64,000 nt of DNA from Ramlibacter sp. (GCF_028291745.1 NZ_JAQGNQ010000056.1:124001-188000); one strand, 5' to 3'; positions 1 to 10,335 are shown, counted from the stretch's first letter. Notes: a model not told the origin generated them from the sequence alone. Made by a program: numbers and translations.

Positions 1-635
1 TGCGCCTGCAGGAGGACGAGCGAGGCCGCATCGCCCGCGAGTTGCACGACGAGCTGGCGCAGGAGTGCGTGGGCATCCGCGTGGAAGCCGCCGGCATCGA
101 GGACGAGGGCCGCGCGCGCGACCTGCCCGCGGTCGCCGCCAGCGCGCGCGCGATCCGAGAGGCGGTCGACCGGCTGCACGCGGTGGTCCGCGGCATGCTC
201 ACCCGGCTGCGGCCGCCGATGCTGGATGCCCTGGGCCTGGAGGCCAGCCTTCACGCCTTGGGCAGCGGCTGGTCGCAGCGCCATGGCATCGCCTGCAACG
301 TGCAAGTCGCCGCCTGCTGCGAGGGCCTGCTCGACGAAGCGCGCGTCGCGCTGTATCGCGTCGCGCAGGAGGCGCTGACCAATGTGGCGCGGCACGCGGG
401 TGCAGCGCACGTGCAACTGGCGCTGGCTACCGAAGGTGATGGCCACGGCCTCTTGCTGACGGTGGATGACGATGGCTGCGGCATGGCGCAGGGCCGGCGC
501 CATGCGGGCCTGGGCCTGGTCGGGATGGCCGAACGGGTCGCGGGCCTCGGCGGCACGCTGGCTCTCACGGCCTCGCCGCGCGGGGGCCTGCGCGTCGCGG
601 TGCGGGTGCCGGCCGTACCGGAGTTGGCCGCTTGA
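1..635 (+). CDS. sensor histidine kinase, NarX/UhpB type (HisKA_3 + HATPase), 5' end outside window
   Basis: Open frame from window edge: RIARELHDELAQ phospho-acceptor motif, ALTNVARHA N-box, DDGCGM and GLGLVGMAERV G-boxes. Confidence 0.9.
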   Translation, partial: RLQEDERGRIARELHDELAQECVGIRVEAAGIEDEGRARDLPAVAASARAIREAVDRLHAVVRGMLTRLRPPMLDALGLEASLHALGSGWSQRHGIACNVQVAACCEGLLDEARVALYRVAQEALTNVARHAGAAHVQLALATEGDGHGLLLTVDDDGCGMAQGRRHAGLGLVGMAERVAGLGGTLALTASPRGGLRVAVRVPAVPELAA

Positions 636-1273
636 TCCGCATCCTGCTGGTCGACGACCATGCCGTCGTGCGCGAGGGCTATCGCCGCTTCCTGGAGCGC
701 AGCGACGATCTTCGGGTGGTGGGCGACGCCGAGGATGCCGACGCGGGCTTCTACCTCTGGACGCAGTGCCTGCCCGACGTGACCGTGGTGGATCTCTCCA
801 TGCGCGGCGCCGGCGGGATGAAGCTGTTGACGCGCATCCTGGCCCGCTTGCCCGAGGCGCGCTGCCTCGTCTTCAGCATGTACGAAGGCGCACTGGTGGC
901 GCAACGCGCGCTCGAAGCGGGCGCCCGCGGCTATGTCACCAAGGGCAGCCAACCCGAAGTGCTGGTGCAGGCCGTGCGCGCCGCGCATGCCGGCCGCATC
1001 TACCTGAGTGCGGACATCGTCCAGAGTCGCACGGCCCTGGCGGAAGATGCGCGGCGCCTGGCGGCGCTCACCGGCAAGGAGCACGAGATCTTCCGCCTGC
1101 TGGCACAGGGCCGCGCGGTCGCCGACATCGCGCAGCTGCTGCACCTGAGCGCCAAGACCGTCGCCAATCACCAGTCGCAGATCCGGGAGAAGCTGGGGCT
1201 CGCCACGCCGGCGGCACTGGTACACCTCGCGCTGCGGCACGGCCTGATCGACGCGACTGCGCCCGCCTTCTAG
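632..1273 (+). CDS. LuxR/NarL-family response regulator
   Basis: REC domain (LLVDDHAVVREG, VVDLSM) and LuxR HTH (LTGKEHEIFRLLAQG...SAKTVANHQSQIREKLG); overlaps upstream kinase stop. Confidence 0.93.
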   Translation: MIRILLVDDHAVVREGYRRFLERSDDLRVVGDAEDADAGFYLWTQCLPDVTVVDLSMRGAGGMKLLTRILARLPEARCLVFSMYEGALVAQRALEAGARGYVTKGSQPEVLVQAVRAAHAGRIYLSADIVQSRTALAEDARRLAALTGKEHEIFRLLAQGRAVADIAQLLHLSAKTVANHQSQIREKLGLATPAALVHLALRHGLIDATAPAF

Positions 1274-1341
1274 GGACACCCCGGGGCAGCGCCGGGAAAT
1301 CCTCCCTTGGTCCCTGCGCGCGAACCGGTACGCTGGCCGGC

Positions 1342-3555
1342 ATGACGCCGCACCGCCGCCGCCTCCTGCTGCTGCCGATGTTCCCTGTCCTTGCGGCTTC
1401 CGCTTGCGCGCAGGAGGTGCCGACGCTGCCCGAGGTCACCGTGATCCAGCAGGCGCCGCTGCCCGGCTTCGGCATTCCGCGCGCGCTCTATCCGGGCAAC
1501 GCGCAGCAGGCGGACGAAGCGGCGCGCCGCGAATCGGGCGCCTCCAACCTGGCGGAGTTCATGAACCGCCGCCTGCAGGGCGTGATCGCCAGCGACGTCC
1601 AGGGCAGCCCTTTCCAGGTGGACATCACCTATCGCGGCCAGCGCCTGTCGCCGCTGCTCGGAACGCCGCAGGGACTGTCGCTGTACCTCGATGGCGTGCG
1701 CATGAACCAGCCCTTCGGCGACATCGTCAGCTGGGACTTGCTGCCCGAAGCAGCGATCGCCGACCTGGTGCTGGTGCCCGGGTCGAATCCGCTCTATGGC
1801 CTGAACACGCTGGCCGGCGCGCTGGTGCTCACCACCCGATCGGGCCTCACGCATCCGGGTGGCGAGGCGGAGATCTCCTTCGGCAGCGGCCAGCGCAAGC
1901 GACTGGACTTCGCGCAGGGGCGGCGCAACGAGGACGGCTCGCATCTGTTCGTCGCCGCGACGCTGTTCGACGAGCAGGGCTGGCGCGACCGGTCAAGTGG
2001 AAAGCTCGCCAACGTGTTCCTGAAAGGCGGACGCAAGCAGGCCGACACGGACTGGAGCGTGAGCTTGCTGGTGGCGGGCAGCAATCTCGCGGGCAACGGC
2101 CTCCTCAACGAATCGCTGGCCGCGGCGGACTGGCGGGCCGTCTACACCGCGCCGGACCGCACCCGCAGCCAGGACACGCTGCTGACCTTCCAGGGCAGCC
2201 ACACGCTCGACGCGGACACCACGCTTGCCCTGCAATCGTGGCTGCGCAGCAGCAGCCGCGACGGCAGCACCGGCGACATCGCGCAGGTCGACGCCGGCAC
2301 CTCGGTGAGCCCCCCGCCTGCCACCTTCAACCGCAGCCGCTCGCGCCAGGACGAGGCCGGCCTTGCGTTGCAATGGACCCGCGCGCGCGGCAGCCACGAA
2401 CTCACGCTCGGCGGCGAAGTCGCCACGAACCGGCTGCGGCACGACCAGTTCACGCAGGACGCCGTGTTCGATGCGGACCGCAACGCAGTGCCCGTGGCGG
2501 GGACCGAGGAACAGCACGAGGTGGCGCTGCGCGGACGCACGCAGCGCCTGGCGCTGTTCGCCGCCGACATCGTGACGCTGTCGCCGCGCACCTTGCTCAC
2601 GCCTTCCTTGCGCTGGAACCTGGTGCGGGTCGAGAACGCCTTGGGGCATCCCGATGCCGCGCTCGACGAGTCCTTCCGCTACAGCAAGCTGAATCCGGCC
2701 CTGGGGGCGAGCTACGTCGTGCGCGACGGCCTCGTCCTCTTCGGCAATGCGGCGCAAGGCAACCGCGTGCCCACCGCCCTGGAGCTCGGTTGCGCCGATC
2801 CCGCGCAGCCCTGCGTGCTGCCCACGGGACTGCAGGCCGACCCCTTCCTGCGCCAGGTGGTCAGCCGCACCTTCGAAGCCGGCGTGCGCGGCACCGTGAG
2901 CCAGGGCGTGCAGTGGTCCGCCGCGGTGTTCCGCACCGACAACCGCGACGACATCGTGTTCGTGCGCTCCGGCGTGTCGCAGGCCGGCTTCTTCACCAAC
3001 ATCGACCGCACGCGCCGGCAGGGTCTCGAACTCGCGGTGCAAGGTCGGCAACGCACATGGGACTGGAGCGCGAGCTACAACCACGTCGATGCGACCTATC
3101 AGTCCAGCGGCGTGCTGCCCGGTCCCCTGAGCACCGACACCACGCCCAACACCTTCCAGCCCGGTACGCGCCTCGCGGGCATTCCTAAGCAGGTGCTCAA
3201 GCTGTCCCTCGGCTGGCGCGCGCTGCCGCAAGTGCGGCTGGGCGTGGACCTGCTGGCCGCGAGTGGCCAGGTGGTCTCCGGCAATGAAAGCGGCAATGTG
3301 CCGCAGCTGGGCCGGGTCGCTGGCTACGGCGTGTTGAACGCCCGTGCGAGCTGGCTGTTCGCGCGCGGCTGGGAGGCCTGGCTGCGCGTGAACAACGTGA
3401 CCGACAAGCGCTTCGCCACCACCGCGGTCGGCAACTTCGATTTCTTTCCGGGCGGGCGGACGCTGGCCCCCGGGGAGGATCCGCAGCCGGCCCGCTTCAT
3501 CGGGCCGGCCGCGCCGCGCACGGCGTTCGTCGGCGTGCGCTACGTCTGGGACTAG
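1342..3555 (+). CDS. TonB-dependent receptor
   Basis: Signal peptide, plug domain (LYLDGVRMNQPFGD, NPLYGLNTLAGALVLTTRSG), beta-barrel and C-terminal FVGVRYVWD; start chosen at MTPHRRRLLLL. Confidence 0.88.
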   Translation: MTPHRRRLLLLPMFPVLAASACAQEVPTLPEVTVIQQAPLPGFGIPRALYPGNAQQADEAARRESGASNLAEFMNRRLQGVIASDVQGSPFQVDITYRGQRLSPLLGTPQGLSLYLDGVRMNQPFGDIVSWDLLPEAAIADLVLVPGSNPLYGLNTLAGALVLTTRSGLTHPGGEAEISFGSGQRKRLDFAQGRRNEDGSHLFVAATLFDEQGWRDRSSGKLANVFLKGGRKQADTDWSVSLLVAGSNLAGNGLLNESLAAADWRAVYTAPDRTRSQDTLLTFQGSHTLDADTTLALQSWLRSSSRDGSTGDIAQVDAGTSVSPPPATFNRSRSRQDEAGLALQWTRARGSHELTLGGEVATNRLRHDQFTQDAVFDADRNAVPVAGTEEQHEVALRGRTQRLALFAADIVTLSPRTLLTPSLRWNLVRVENALGHPDAALDESFRYSKLNPALGASYVVRDGLVLFGNAAQGNRVPTALELGCADPAQPCVLPTGLQADPFLRQVVSRTFEAGVRGTVSQGVQWSAAVFRTDNRDDIVFVRSGVSQAGFFTNIDRTRRQGLELAVQGRQRTWDWSASYNHVDATYQSSGVLPGPLSTDTTPNTFQPGTRLAGIPKQVLKLSLGWRALPQVRLGVDLLAASGQVVSGNESGNVPQLGRVAGYGVLNARASWLFARGWEAWLRVNNVTDKRFATTAVGNFDFFPGGRTLAPGEDPQPARFIGPAAPRTAFVGVRYVWD

Positions 3556-3562
3556 CGCCTGA

Positions 3563-4876
3563 TCACGCTGGTTCCAGCGACTCGGACCGCAGCGCCTGGC
3601 CCATGGTCTCCGGCAGCAGCGAAGCGGCAATGATGATCAGGCCGTAGGCACCCACCGCAAAGAAGCCGATCGCCTGCCCGAGCGAGATCGTGCCGCTCAG
3701 GGCGCCGACGAGCGCCGGGAACACCGCACCCACGGCGCGTCCGAAGTTGAAGCAGAAGCCGACGCCCGAGCCGCGGATCTCCGTGGGATAGAGCTCGTTG
3801 AAGAACGCGCCGATCGGGCTGTAGATCCCGGAGGCGAAGAAGCCGAGCGGAAACCCGAGGAACAGCATCGCGGTGTTGCCGATGTCCAGGAAGGTGTAGG
3901 CCAGCACCGTGAGCGCCGAGCAGATCGAGAACAGGTAGAAGCACTTGCGCCGGCCGATGACGTCCGTGAGGTACGCGCTGATCACGTAGCCGAGAAACGA
4001 AGCGGAAATCACCACCATCAGGTAGCCCCCGGTGTTGAGCACCGAGAGCGAGCGCGTGGTCTTCAGGTACGTGGGCAGCCACACCATGATGGCGTAGAAG
4101 CCGCCTTGCGCTCCCACGGCCAGCAGCGAGGCGAACAGCGTGATGCGCAGGTACGGTCCCTGGAAGATGCGCAGGCTGCTGGCCCGCGCGGCGCCTTGCT
4201 GGTACTTGCGCTGCACCGCGACGAAGCTGCTCGGCTCCTCGATGAAGCGGCGGATGAAGAACACGAAGGCGGCCGGCAGCAGACCCGCCGCGAACAGCAC
4301 TCGCCAGGCATGCTGCGGCGGCAATACCGAGAACAGGAAGGTGTAGAGCAGCGCCGCCGCGGCCCAGCCCACGGCCCACCCGCTGTGCACCACGCCATTG
4401 CCCTTGCCGCGATGCTGCGGGCGGATGATCTCGCCGATCAGCAAGGCGCCGGCCGCCCATTCGCCACCGAAGCCGAGTCCCTGCAGGATGCGCACCACCA
4501 GCAGCTCGGAGTACGAGTTGGTGAAGGCGCTCAGCGCCGTGAACACCGCGAACCACACGACCGTGAGCTGCAGCGTGCGCACGCGGCCGATGCGGTCGCA
4601 GATGATGCCGGCCATCCAGCCGCCGATGGACGACGACAGCAACGCCCCCGTCGCCAGCATGCCGGCGTCGCCGCGCGACATGCCCCAGGCCGCGATCAGC
4701 GTCGGGATCACGAAGCTGTACAGGTTGGCGTCCATCGCGTCGAGCGACCAGCCTCCGAAGCAGGCCCAGAAGGTCCTGCGCTCCTTGCTTCCCAGTTCCT
4801 TGTACCAGGCGAACGCGCCGCCTGCGCCGGCGGGTACGCCCGCCAGCTCCTGCTGGCCCAACGAAGTGCTCTCCAT
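3563..4876 (-). CDS. MFS transporter
   Basis: 12-TM-like sequence with GGWMAGIICDRIGRVRTL motif; start at MESTSLGQQ. Confidence 0.9.
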   Translation of the reverse strand: MESTSLGQQELAGVPAGAGGAFAWYKELGSKERRTFWACFGGWSLDAMDANLYSFVIPTLIAAWGMSRGDAGMLATGALLSSSIGGWMAGIICDRIGRVRTLQLTVVWFAVFTALSAFTNSYSELLVVRILQGLGFGGEWAAGALLIGEIIRPQHRGKGNGVVHSGWAVGWAAAALLYTFLFSVLPPQHAWRVLFAAGLLPAAFVFFIRRFIEEPSSFVAVQRKYQQGAARASSLRIFQGPYLRITLFASLLAVGAQGGFYAIMVWLPTYLKTTRSLSVLNTGGYLMVVISASFLGYVISAYLTDVIGRRKCFYLFSICSALTVLAYTFLDIGNTAMLFLGFPLGFFASGIYSPIGAFFNELYPTEIRGSGVGFCFNFGRAVGAVFPALVGALSGTISLGQAIGFFAVGAYGLIIIAASLLPETMGQALRSESLEPA

Positions 4877-4927
4877 GCTTGTCTCCAGGTGATTATGTTT
4901 TTGGAACGTCGTCAAGGGCGCACGGGC

Positions 4928-5389
4928 TCAACCCACCACGTGGCCCCATTTCTTCTGCCAGTCCTGGCCCACCAGGTCCACGATGCCGCCATCCTTTTCG
5001 AAGAACTTGTTGGGCACCTGGAAGATGGCCAGCATCAGGCCGCCCTCGGGCGTGTACGCGGAGTGGCGGCTGCCGGCGGGCCGGTAGACGAATTCGCCGG
5101 GGCCGACCTCCAGGCCCTTCTCCGGACCTTCGGTGTCCACCAGGCGGCCTTCGATCATGTAGGTCTGCTCCATCAGCGCATGCTCGTGGTCCGGCAGCAG
5201 CGCACCCGGCTCCATCTTCAGCAGCACGGTCAGCAGCCCGCTCTTCGGATCGACCATGAGCGTCTTGACCTGGCAGCCGGGGTACTTGATCGGCTCCCAT
5301 TCCATGTCGTTGGCGTGCACGACACGGGAGGCAAGCGCGCCGAGTCCGGCGTGGTTCCTGGCGTTGGGGGTGAATGCGGTGACCGTCAT
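4928..5389 (-). CDS. cupin domain-containing protein
   Basis: LPDHEHALMEQTYMIEGRLVDTEG...GPGEFVYRPAGSRHSAYTPEGG cupin motifs. Confidence 0.87.
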   Translation of the reverse strand: MTVTAFTPNARNHAGLGALASRVVHANDMEWEPIKYPGCQVKTLMVDPKSGLLTVLLKMEPGALLPDHEHALMEQTYMIEGRLVDTEGPEKGLEVGPGEFVYRPAGSRHSAYTPEGGLMLAIFQVPNKFFEKDGGIVDLVGQDWQKKWGHVVG

Positions 5390-5448
5390 GGGAACTCCTG
5401 GGTTGTTCGGGCGTATGGTCGGCAAGCCGGCGGCGATGCGCAATACCA

Positions 5449-5473
5449 ATTGGTGTCGCCACGGTGTACCAAT
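5449..5473. promoter_or_regulatory. imperfect inverted repeat ATTGGT-N13-ACCAAT, candidate GntR operator
   Basis: ATTGGTGTCGCCACGGTGTACCAAT in the divergent cupin/gntR intergenic region. Confidence 0.5.
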
Positions 5474-5546
5474 GCGCGGGGATTTCCCCTAAAGCTTCGG
5501 TTTTCGAGGGAAAGCACTGCCGCGCCAGCCCGCCGCGGCGGGGATC

Positions 5547-5570
5547 ATTGGTACACCCAAGTGCACCAAT
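5547..5570. promoter_or_regulatory. inverted repeat ATTGGTACAC-CCAA-GTGCACCAAT, candidate GntR operator
   Basis: 9/10 symmetric half-sites, 8 bp upstream of the gntR start. Confidence 0.55.
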
Positions 5571-5577
5571 CCGCCCC

Positions 5578-6249
5578 ATGACGCCTGCCGCCACCCTGCG
5601 CGACGCGATCCGGGCCCGGCTGAAGTCGGGCCAATGGCCACCGGGCCACCGCATCCCGACCGAGCGCGAGCTCGGCGAGCAGTTCGGCGTGAGCCGCACC
5701 ACGGTGCGCCGCGTGCTGGCGGACTTCAAGGACCAGAAGCTGATCACGCCGACCGTGGGCAGCGGCACCTACGTGTCCGACGACATCGGCACGCTGCTCG
5801 CGCACAACGCGGCCGGCCTGCATCTGGACGGCATCAGTCCTTCGGAGCTGATGGAGGCGCGCCTGGTCCTCGAACCCGCGGTCGTCGAGATGGTCGTTGC
5901 GAACGCAACCGTCGGCGACTTCGCCCGCATGCTGACCTGCTGCGAGCGCGCCGAGTCGGCGCCCTCGCTGGAGGAGTTCGAATATTGGGACGGCATGCTG
6001 CACGAGGTGATTGCCGAAGCGGCGCACAACGGCTTCATGCTCAACGTGTTCCGCCTGATGAACCAGGTCCGCTCCCGCGCCGAGTGGGGCCTGTTGAAGA
6101 AGCGCAGCGTGACGCCCGAACGCCGCGCCGAGTACGAGAAGGAGCATCGCAACATCGTGCAGGCGCTGCGCGAGCGCGATGCGCAGACCGCCAAGGAAGC
6201 AACCCGGGTCCATCTCGCCCACGTGCGCAGGAACATGGTGGGGTATTAG
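5578..6249 (+). CDS. GntR-family transcriptional regulator with FCD domain
   Basis: wHTH (LKSGQWPPGHRIPTERELGEQFGVSRTTVRRVLADF) and FCD C-terminal helices. Confidence 0.9.
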   Translation: MTPAATLRDAIRARLKSGQWPPGHRIPTERELGEQFGVSRTTVRRVLADFKDQKLITPTVGSGTYVSDDIGTLLAHNAAGLHLDGISPSELMEARLVLEPAVVEMVVANATVGDFARMLTCCERAESAPSLEEFEYWDGMLHEVIAEAAHNGFMLNVFRLMNQVRSRAEWGLLKKRSVTPERRAEYEKEHRNIVQALRERDAQTAKEATRVHLAHVRRNMVGY

Positions 6250-6281
6250 GATCCCGCCATGCGGAGGTCCCCTTGACTGCG

Positions 6282-6902
6282 ATGCTCGCCGCGCGCGGCG
6301 TCGCCCGGCGCATGGGCGAGCGCATGGTGTTCCGGCGCCTCGACTTCGCCTGGGATGCGCCGCGCATGCTGTGCGTGCGTGCCCCCAACGGCGCGGGCAA
6401 GACGACCTTGCTGGCGCTGCTGGCCGGCGCGCTGGCGCCCGATGCCGGGGAGATCCTGGTGCAGGGCCACAGCCTCGCCGCGCAGCCGCAGGCGGCACGC
6501 CGCCTGCTCGCCTACGTGCCGGACGACTGCCCCGTCTACCCCTTTCTCACCGGGCGCGAATGGCTCGCCTTCGTGCAGGGCCTGCGCGGCTGCGACGACA
6601 GCATCGCGCAAGAGCTGCTGGTCGCCTTGCAGCTGCAGTCGCAGCTGGATGTGCGCTTCGGCGCGATGTCGCTCGGCACCGCCCGCAAGTTCCTGCTGGT
6701 CTCGGCGCTGATGTGCGCCACGCCCGTGCTCCTGCTCGACGAACCCACCAACGGCCTGGATGCGGCCTCCTTCGAAGTCCTGCGGGAGCAGCTGGCGCAG
6801 CGCGCGCAACGGGGACTGGTGGTCCTCACCTGCCATGACATCGGCCAGCAACAGCGGCTGGGCGCGCAGCCGATAGAACTCGCCTCGCTGCAAGCGGCAT
6901 GA
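6282..6902 (+). CDS. ABC transporter ATP-binding protein (CcmA/BcrA-like)
   Basis: Walker A APNGAGKTTLL, Walker B VLLLDEPTNGLD, degenerate signature MSLGTARKF. Confidence 0.85.
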   Translation: MLAARGVARRMGERMVFRRLDFAWDAPRMLCVRAPNGAGKTTLLALLAGALAPDAGEILVQGHSLAAQPQAARRLLAYVPDDCPVYPFLTGREWLAFVQGLRGCDDSIAQELLVALQLQSQLDVRFGAMSLGTARKFLLVSALMCATPVLLLDEPTNGLDAASFEVLREQLAQRAQRGLVVLTCHDIGQQQRLGAQPIELASLQAA

Positions 6903-8092
6903 GTCTCTATCCCCAGCTGTGCGGCTGGCGGCTGCGGCATCTCGCGGCCGCCACCTTTGCCCTGCTGGTGCGGCGCTGGCACGCGATGGTGTTCCTGTTG
7001 TTGCTCCTGTCGCCGGCGGACATGCCGCTCGCGGAGCAGTTGCACCTGCTGGCCACGCCCGTGCTGCAGACGGTGCAGACGGACCATCCGGCGCGCTCCA
7101 TCGCAGTGTGGGCCACGATGCTGCTGCTGGCCTGGTCGTGGACGGCCTTGCAAGGACAGGCGGTGGCCGGTGGCAAGGCCTGGGACCACCTCACCGCGAT
7201 GCCGCTCGCGCCCCGCGTGGCGGCAGCCGTCGACCTCACCGTGCTGGCGATCGCCGACCTGCCCCTGTGGCTGCCCTTCGTCGCGGCCGTGGCTTCGCTC
7301 GCGCTCCAGCGCACGACCACCAGCGGCGCGATGGCAGCGGTGCTCGCGCTGGCCGGCCAGGTTCCGGTGGTGCAGTGCCTCGCGCTGCGCCGGCCGCGCG
7401 GCGTCGCGTATTGCGTGCTCGGCTCCTGCGCGGGCTTCGCGGCGATCGGTGCGAGCGGGCAGCCGTGGCTGTTGTGCGCAGGCACGTTGGCGGGCATGGC
7501 CGCCGGCCTGGCCCACAAGCCGCGTGCGAGGGCGCGCGCCCCCCGCCTGCGTCAACCCTGGCTCGCCTTGCGGGCGCACTGGTCCCCCGGCGTGCAGCTG
7601 GCCGCGATCACCGTGCGCTTTCTGTTCGGCACTGGCGCGCTCGGCCGGCATTTCGGACTGCTGCTCACGGCCGCGATGCCGGCGCCGCTGTTCGCCTTTC
7701 TCCAGCGCGGCGGCGTGCAAGCCCCGGTGATTGCCGTCGCCCTGCTCTTGCTGCTGCCGCCGCTGCTGTTCCGGGTGGCGGCCCTGGCTCTCGACGTGAA
7801 GCGCCTGCACCGGCCGATGGAGCGAATGCACGCAGCGCTCGGCATCGCGGCCGGCACGCTGTTTCGCATCACGCTGCTCGTGCTCTCGGCGGGATTCGCA
7901 GTGCTCTCGCTGCCGCTGGCGTTCACCCTCTGGCACGCAAGCGGTTCGCCGATGGCGCTTGCCCTGGTGCCGATCGGCATGGCGGCGATGGTCGCCATGG
8001 CCTGGCTGGATCGCAGCGGCGAGCGTGGCCGCTTCGTGTCGCGCGTGCTGGTGGCGGCGCTCGCCTGCGGCACGCTGTACGCGCTGCTGTGA
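6899..8092 (+). CDS. polytopic membrane protein, putative permease partner of upstream ABC ATPase
   Basis: Overlaps the upstream stop (ATGA); many hydrophobic segments; family not recognised. Confidence 0.7.
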   Translation: MSLYPQLCGWRLRHLAAATFALLVRRWHAMVFLLLLLSPADMPLAEQLHLLATPVLQTVQTDHPARSIAVWATMLLLAWSWTALQGQAVAGGKAWDHLTAMPLAPRVAAAVDLTVLAIADLPLWLPFVAAVASLALQRTTTSGAMAAVLALAGQVPVVQCLALRRPRGVAYCVLGSCAGFAAIGASGQPWLLCAGTLAGMAAGLAHKPRARARAPRLRQPWLALRAHWSPGVQLAAITVRFLFGTGALGRHFGLLLTAAMPAPLFAFLQRGGVQAPVIAVALLLLLPPLLFRVAALALDVKRLHRPMERMHAALGIAAGTLFRITLLVLSAGFAVLSLPLAFTLWHASGSPMALALVPIGMAAMVAMAWLDRSGERGRFVSRVLVAALACGTLYALL

Positions 8093-8100
8093 CCCGGCGA

Positions 8101-8499
8101 TCAGTGCCGCAGCTCGACCTCGGGCAGCACGCGCGCCGGCTGCGCCGTGCGATTGGCATGCACGCCCTTCATGACCGCGGCCAGGTAAGCCGGCGGGAGA
8201 TCGGCCACGGGTAGCGACTGGATCCGGATCGGCGCGCGCGGCACCGGGATCGGCGCCACCGGCGTCGCGACGTCCGGCAGGCGATCGGCGGCCCAGGCCG
8301 CTGCGCCATCGCCTTCGCGCGACACGGCGTATGCGAACCCGCCGCCCACGCTGGCCGCCACCCCCGCGGTCGCGAGAATGGCGGCCAGCACCGGATCGTG
8401 CAGCCACACCACGCTGGCGACGACGGCCGCGACCACCAGCAGCAATGCGGCAGCCAGCAGCAGGAAAGCGATGCGCGTTCGAGGGGTGGCAAGCGGCAC
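8101..8499 (-). CDS. hypothetical membrane protein with Pro-rich tail
   Basis: Two TM-like N-terminal segments (FLLLAAALLLVVAAVVASVVWL); sits between supported genes. Confidence 0.55.
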   Translation of the reverse strand: MPLATPRTRIAFLLLAAALLLVVAAVVASVVWLHDPVLAAILATAGVAASVGGGFAYAVSREGDGAAAWAADRLPDVATPVAPIPVPRAPIRIQSLPVADLPPAYLAAVMKGVHANRTAQPARVLPEVELRH

Positions 8500-8634
8500 G
8501 GTGTGGCTCCCGGATCGATCGGCGAGAGGGTCATGCTAGCCGGATCGCGGCGCGCCACGGTGCCGCCTTGCGGCCCCCTCCTCCAATTGGGGTGGCGTCC
8601 TACGAACGTGCCGCGGCCGGCCAGTCCAACAGGG

Positions 8635-8769
8635 ATGATCAACATCGCCAACGCCTTCATCCTGCTCCTTGCCGTCGGTGCCGCGTGGCTGGGGGCCGCC
8701 GCGCTCGTCCGGAAGCGCACCGTCCGGCGCCGCAAGGAGGAGCAACGCAGCAGCAACGCAGCGTCTTGA
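8635..8769 (+). CDS. small single-TM protein (44 aa)
   Basis: MINIANAFILLLAVGAAWLGAAALVRKRTVRRRKEEQRSSNAAS; hydrophobic helix plus basic tail in an otherwise empty gap. Confidence 0.4.
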   Translation: MINIANAFILLLAVGAAWLGAAALVRKRTVRRRKEEQRSSNAAS

Positions 8770-8874
8770 GGTGCGCGTCGAATGCCGGGCTGGCGCAGGA
8801 AAAGCGCTGGCGTCCTACATGGCTGTGTGTGCGCCTGTCACACAGTGAAGCCGGGCTAACAGAGGCATAACGTG

Positions 8875-10200
8875 ATGAAAGAGAACATGAGCATTCTCGA
8901 AGCCGTGGGCGGGCTTGGCCCCGACTCGGCGGTCGAACGGGTGGTGCTGGCGCGCGAGCTTCCCAAGCGAACGATCGCGCTGGTGCTGGCCGGCGGCCGC
9001 GGCTCGCGGCTGATGGATCTCACCGACCGGCGCGCCAAGCCGGCCGTGTACTTCGGCGGCAAGTTCCGCATCATCGACTTCACGCTGTCCAACTGCATCA
9101 ACTCGGGCATCCGCCGAATCGGCGTGCTCACGCAGTACAAGTCGCACTCGCTGCTGCGGCACCTGCAGCGCGGCTGGAGCTTCCTGCGCGGCGAGCAGAA
9201 CGAGTTCATCGACCTGCTGCCCGCCCAGCAGCGGGTGAACGAGGCCTTCTGGTACCGCGGCACCGCCGATGCCATCACGCAGAACATCGACATCCTGCGC
9301 GCCTACGAGCCCGAATACATCCTGGTGCTCGCCGGCGACCACATCTACAAGCAGGACTACTCGCTGATGCTGCTGGACCATGTGGAGAGCAAGGCGAAGG
9401 TCACGGTCGGCTGCATCGAGGTGCCGCGCATGGAAGCGACCGCGCTGGGCGTGATGCACGTCGACGAACGCCGCCGCATCACCGACTTCCTCGAAAAGCC
9501 CAAGGACCCGCCGGCGATTCCCGGCAAACCGGACCGCGCGCTGGGCAGCATGGGCATCTACGTGTTCGATGCCGAGTACCTGTACCAGCTGCTGGAGCAG
9601 GACGGCGCCGACGACAGTTCCGAGCACGACTTCGGCAAGAACCTGATTCCCAAGATCGTGCGCGACGGCGGCGCGCTGGCGCACCCGCTGAACCTCTCGA
9701 GCATCCCGGCGTCCACGCGCCACCGGCCTTACTGGCGCGACGTCGGCACGGTCGACGCGTTCTGGGCCGCCAACCTGGACCTCGCCTCCGACCTGCCGGA
9801 GCTCAATCTGTACGACCGCAACTGGCCGGTGTGGACCTACCAGGAGCAGTTGCCGCCCGCCAAGTTCGTCCCCGACGAGCGCGGCCTCAACGGCGAGACT
9901 TCCAATGTGCTGGTCTCCGGCGGCTGCATCGTGGTGGGATCGAACATCAGGCGCGCGGTGCTGTTCTCCAACGTGAAGGTCGATGCCTGCTGCACGATCC
10001 ACGAGGCGGTGATCATGCCCGACACCACCATCTCCCGCGGCTGCCGCTTGTCCAAGGTCGTGATCGACCGCGGCTGCAAGCTGCCCGAGGGCGCGGTCAT
10101 CGGCGAAAACGCGGACGAAGACAGCCGCCGGTTCTACCGCACCGAAAGCGGCGTGGTGCTGGTCACCAAGGAAATGCTGGACAAGCTACAGGCGACGTAG
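8875..10200 (+). CDS. glgC: glucose-1-phosphate adenylyltransferase
   Basis: [45 protein letters not shown]; full-length GlgC. Confidence 0.95.
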   Translation: MKENMSILEAVGGLGPDSAVERVVLARELPKRTIALVLAGGRGSRLMDLTDRRAKPAVYFGGKFRIIDFTLSNCINSGIRRIGVLTQYKSHSLLRHLQRGWSFLRGEQNEFIDLLPAQQRVNEAFWYRGTADAITQNIDILRAYEPEYILVLAGDHIYKQDYSLMLLDHVESKAKVTVGCIEVPRMEATALGVMHVDERRRITDFLEKPKDPPAIPGKPDRALGSMGIYVFDAEYLYQLLEQDGADDSSEHDFGKNLIPKIVRDGGALAHPLNLSSIPASTRHRPYWRDVGTVDAFWAANLDLASDLPELNLYDRNWPVWTYQEQLPPAKFVPDERGLNGETSNVLVSGGCIVVGSNIRRAVLFSNVKVDACCTIHEAVIMPDTTISRGCRLSKVVIDRGCKLPEGAVIGENADEDSRRFYRTESGVVLVTKEMLDKLQAT

Positions 10201-10272
10201 GCTGGGCTTCGCGCAGCGAACCCCAGCACCGGCCGCGGCAAACGCTGGGGTGCCTGCGGCAGCCCAGCCTAC
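10197..10272. repeat. REP-like palindromic pair (GTAGGCTGGGCTTCGC...GCGGCAGCCCAGCCTACC)
   Basis: Two inverted modules; related copies at 17419-17446, 27036-27108 and a partial at 13621-13651. Confidence 0.75.
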
Positions 10273-10335
10273 CGGCCCACGAGAGCCCCGATCCGCGAGG
10301 TCTGGTACAAGCGGACCTTTGCCCTGCTCTGCGCA

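Noticed and set aside
1993-3630. 545-aa minus-strand ORF opposite the TonB receptor
   Set aside because: Antisense shadow ORF in high-GC DNA; low-complexity His/Arg/Ala-rich composition and no recognisable motif
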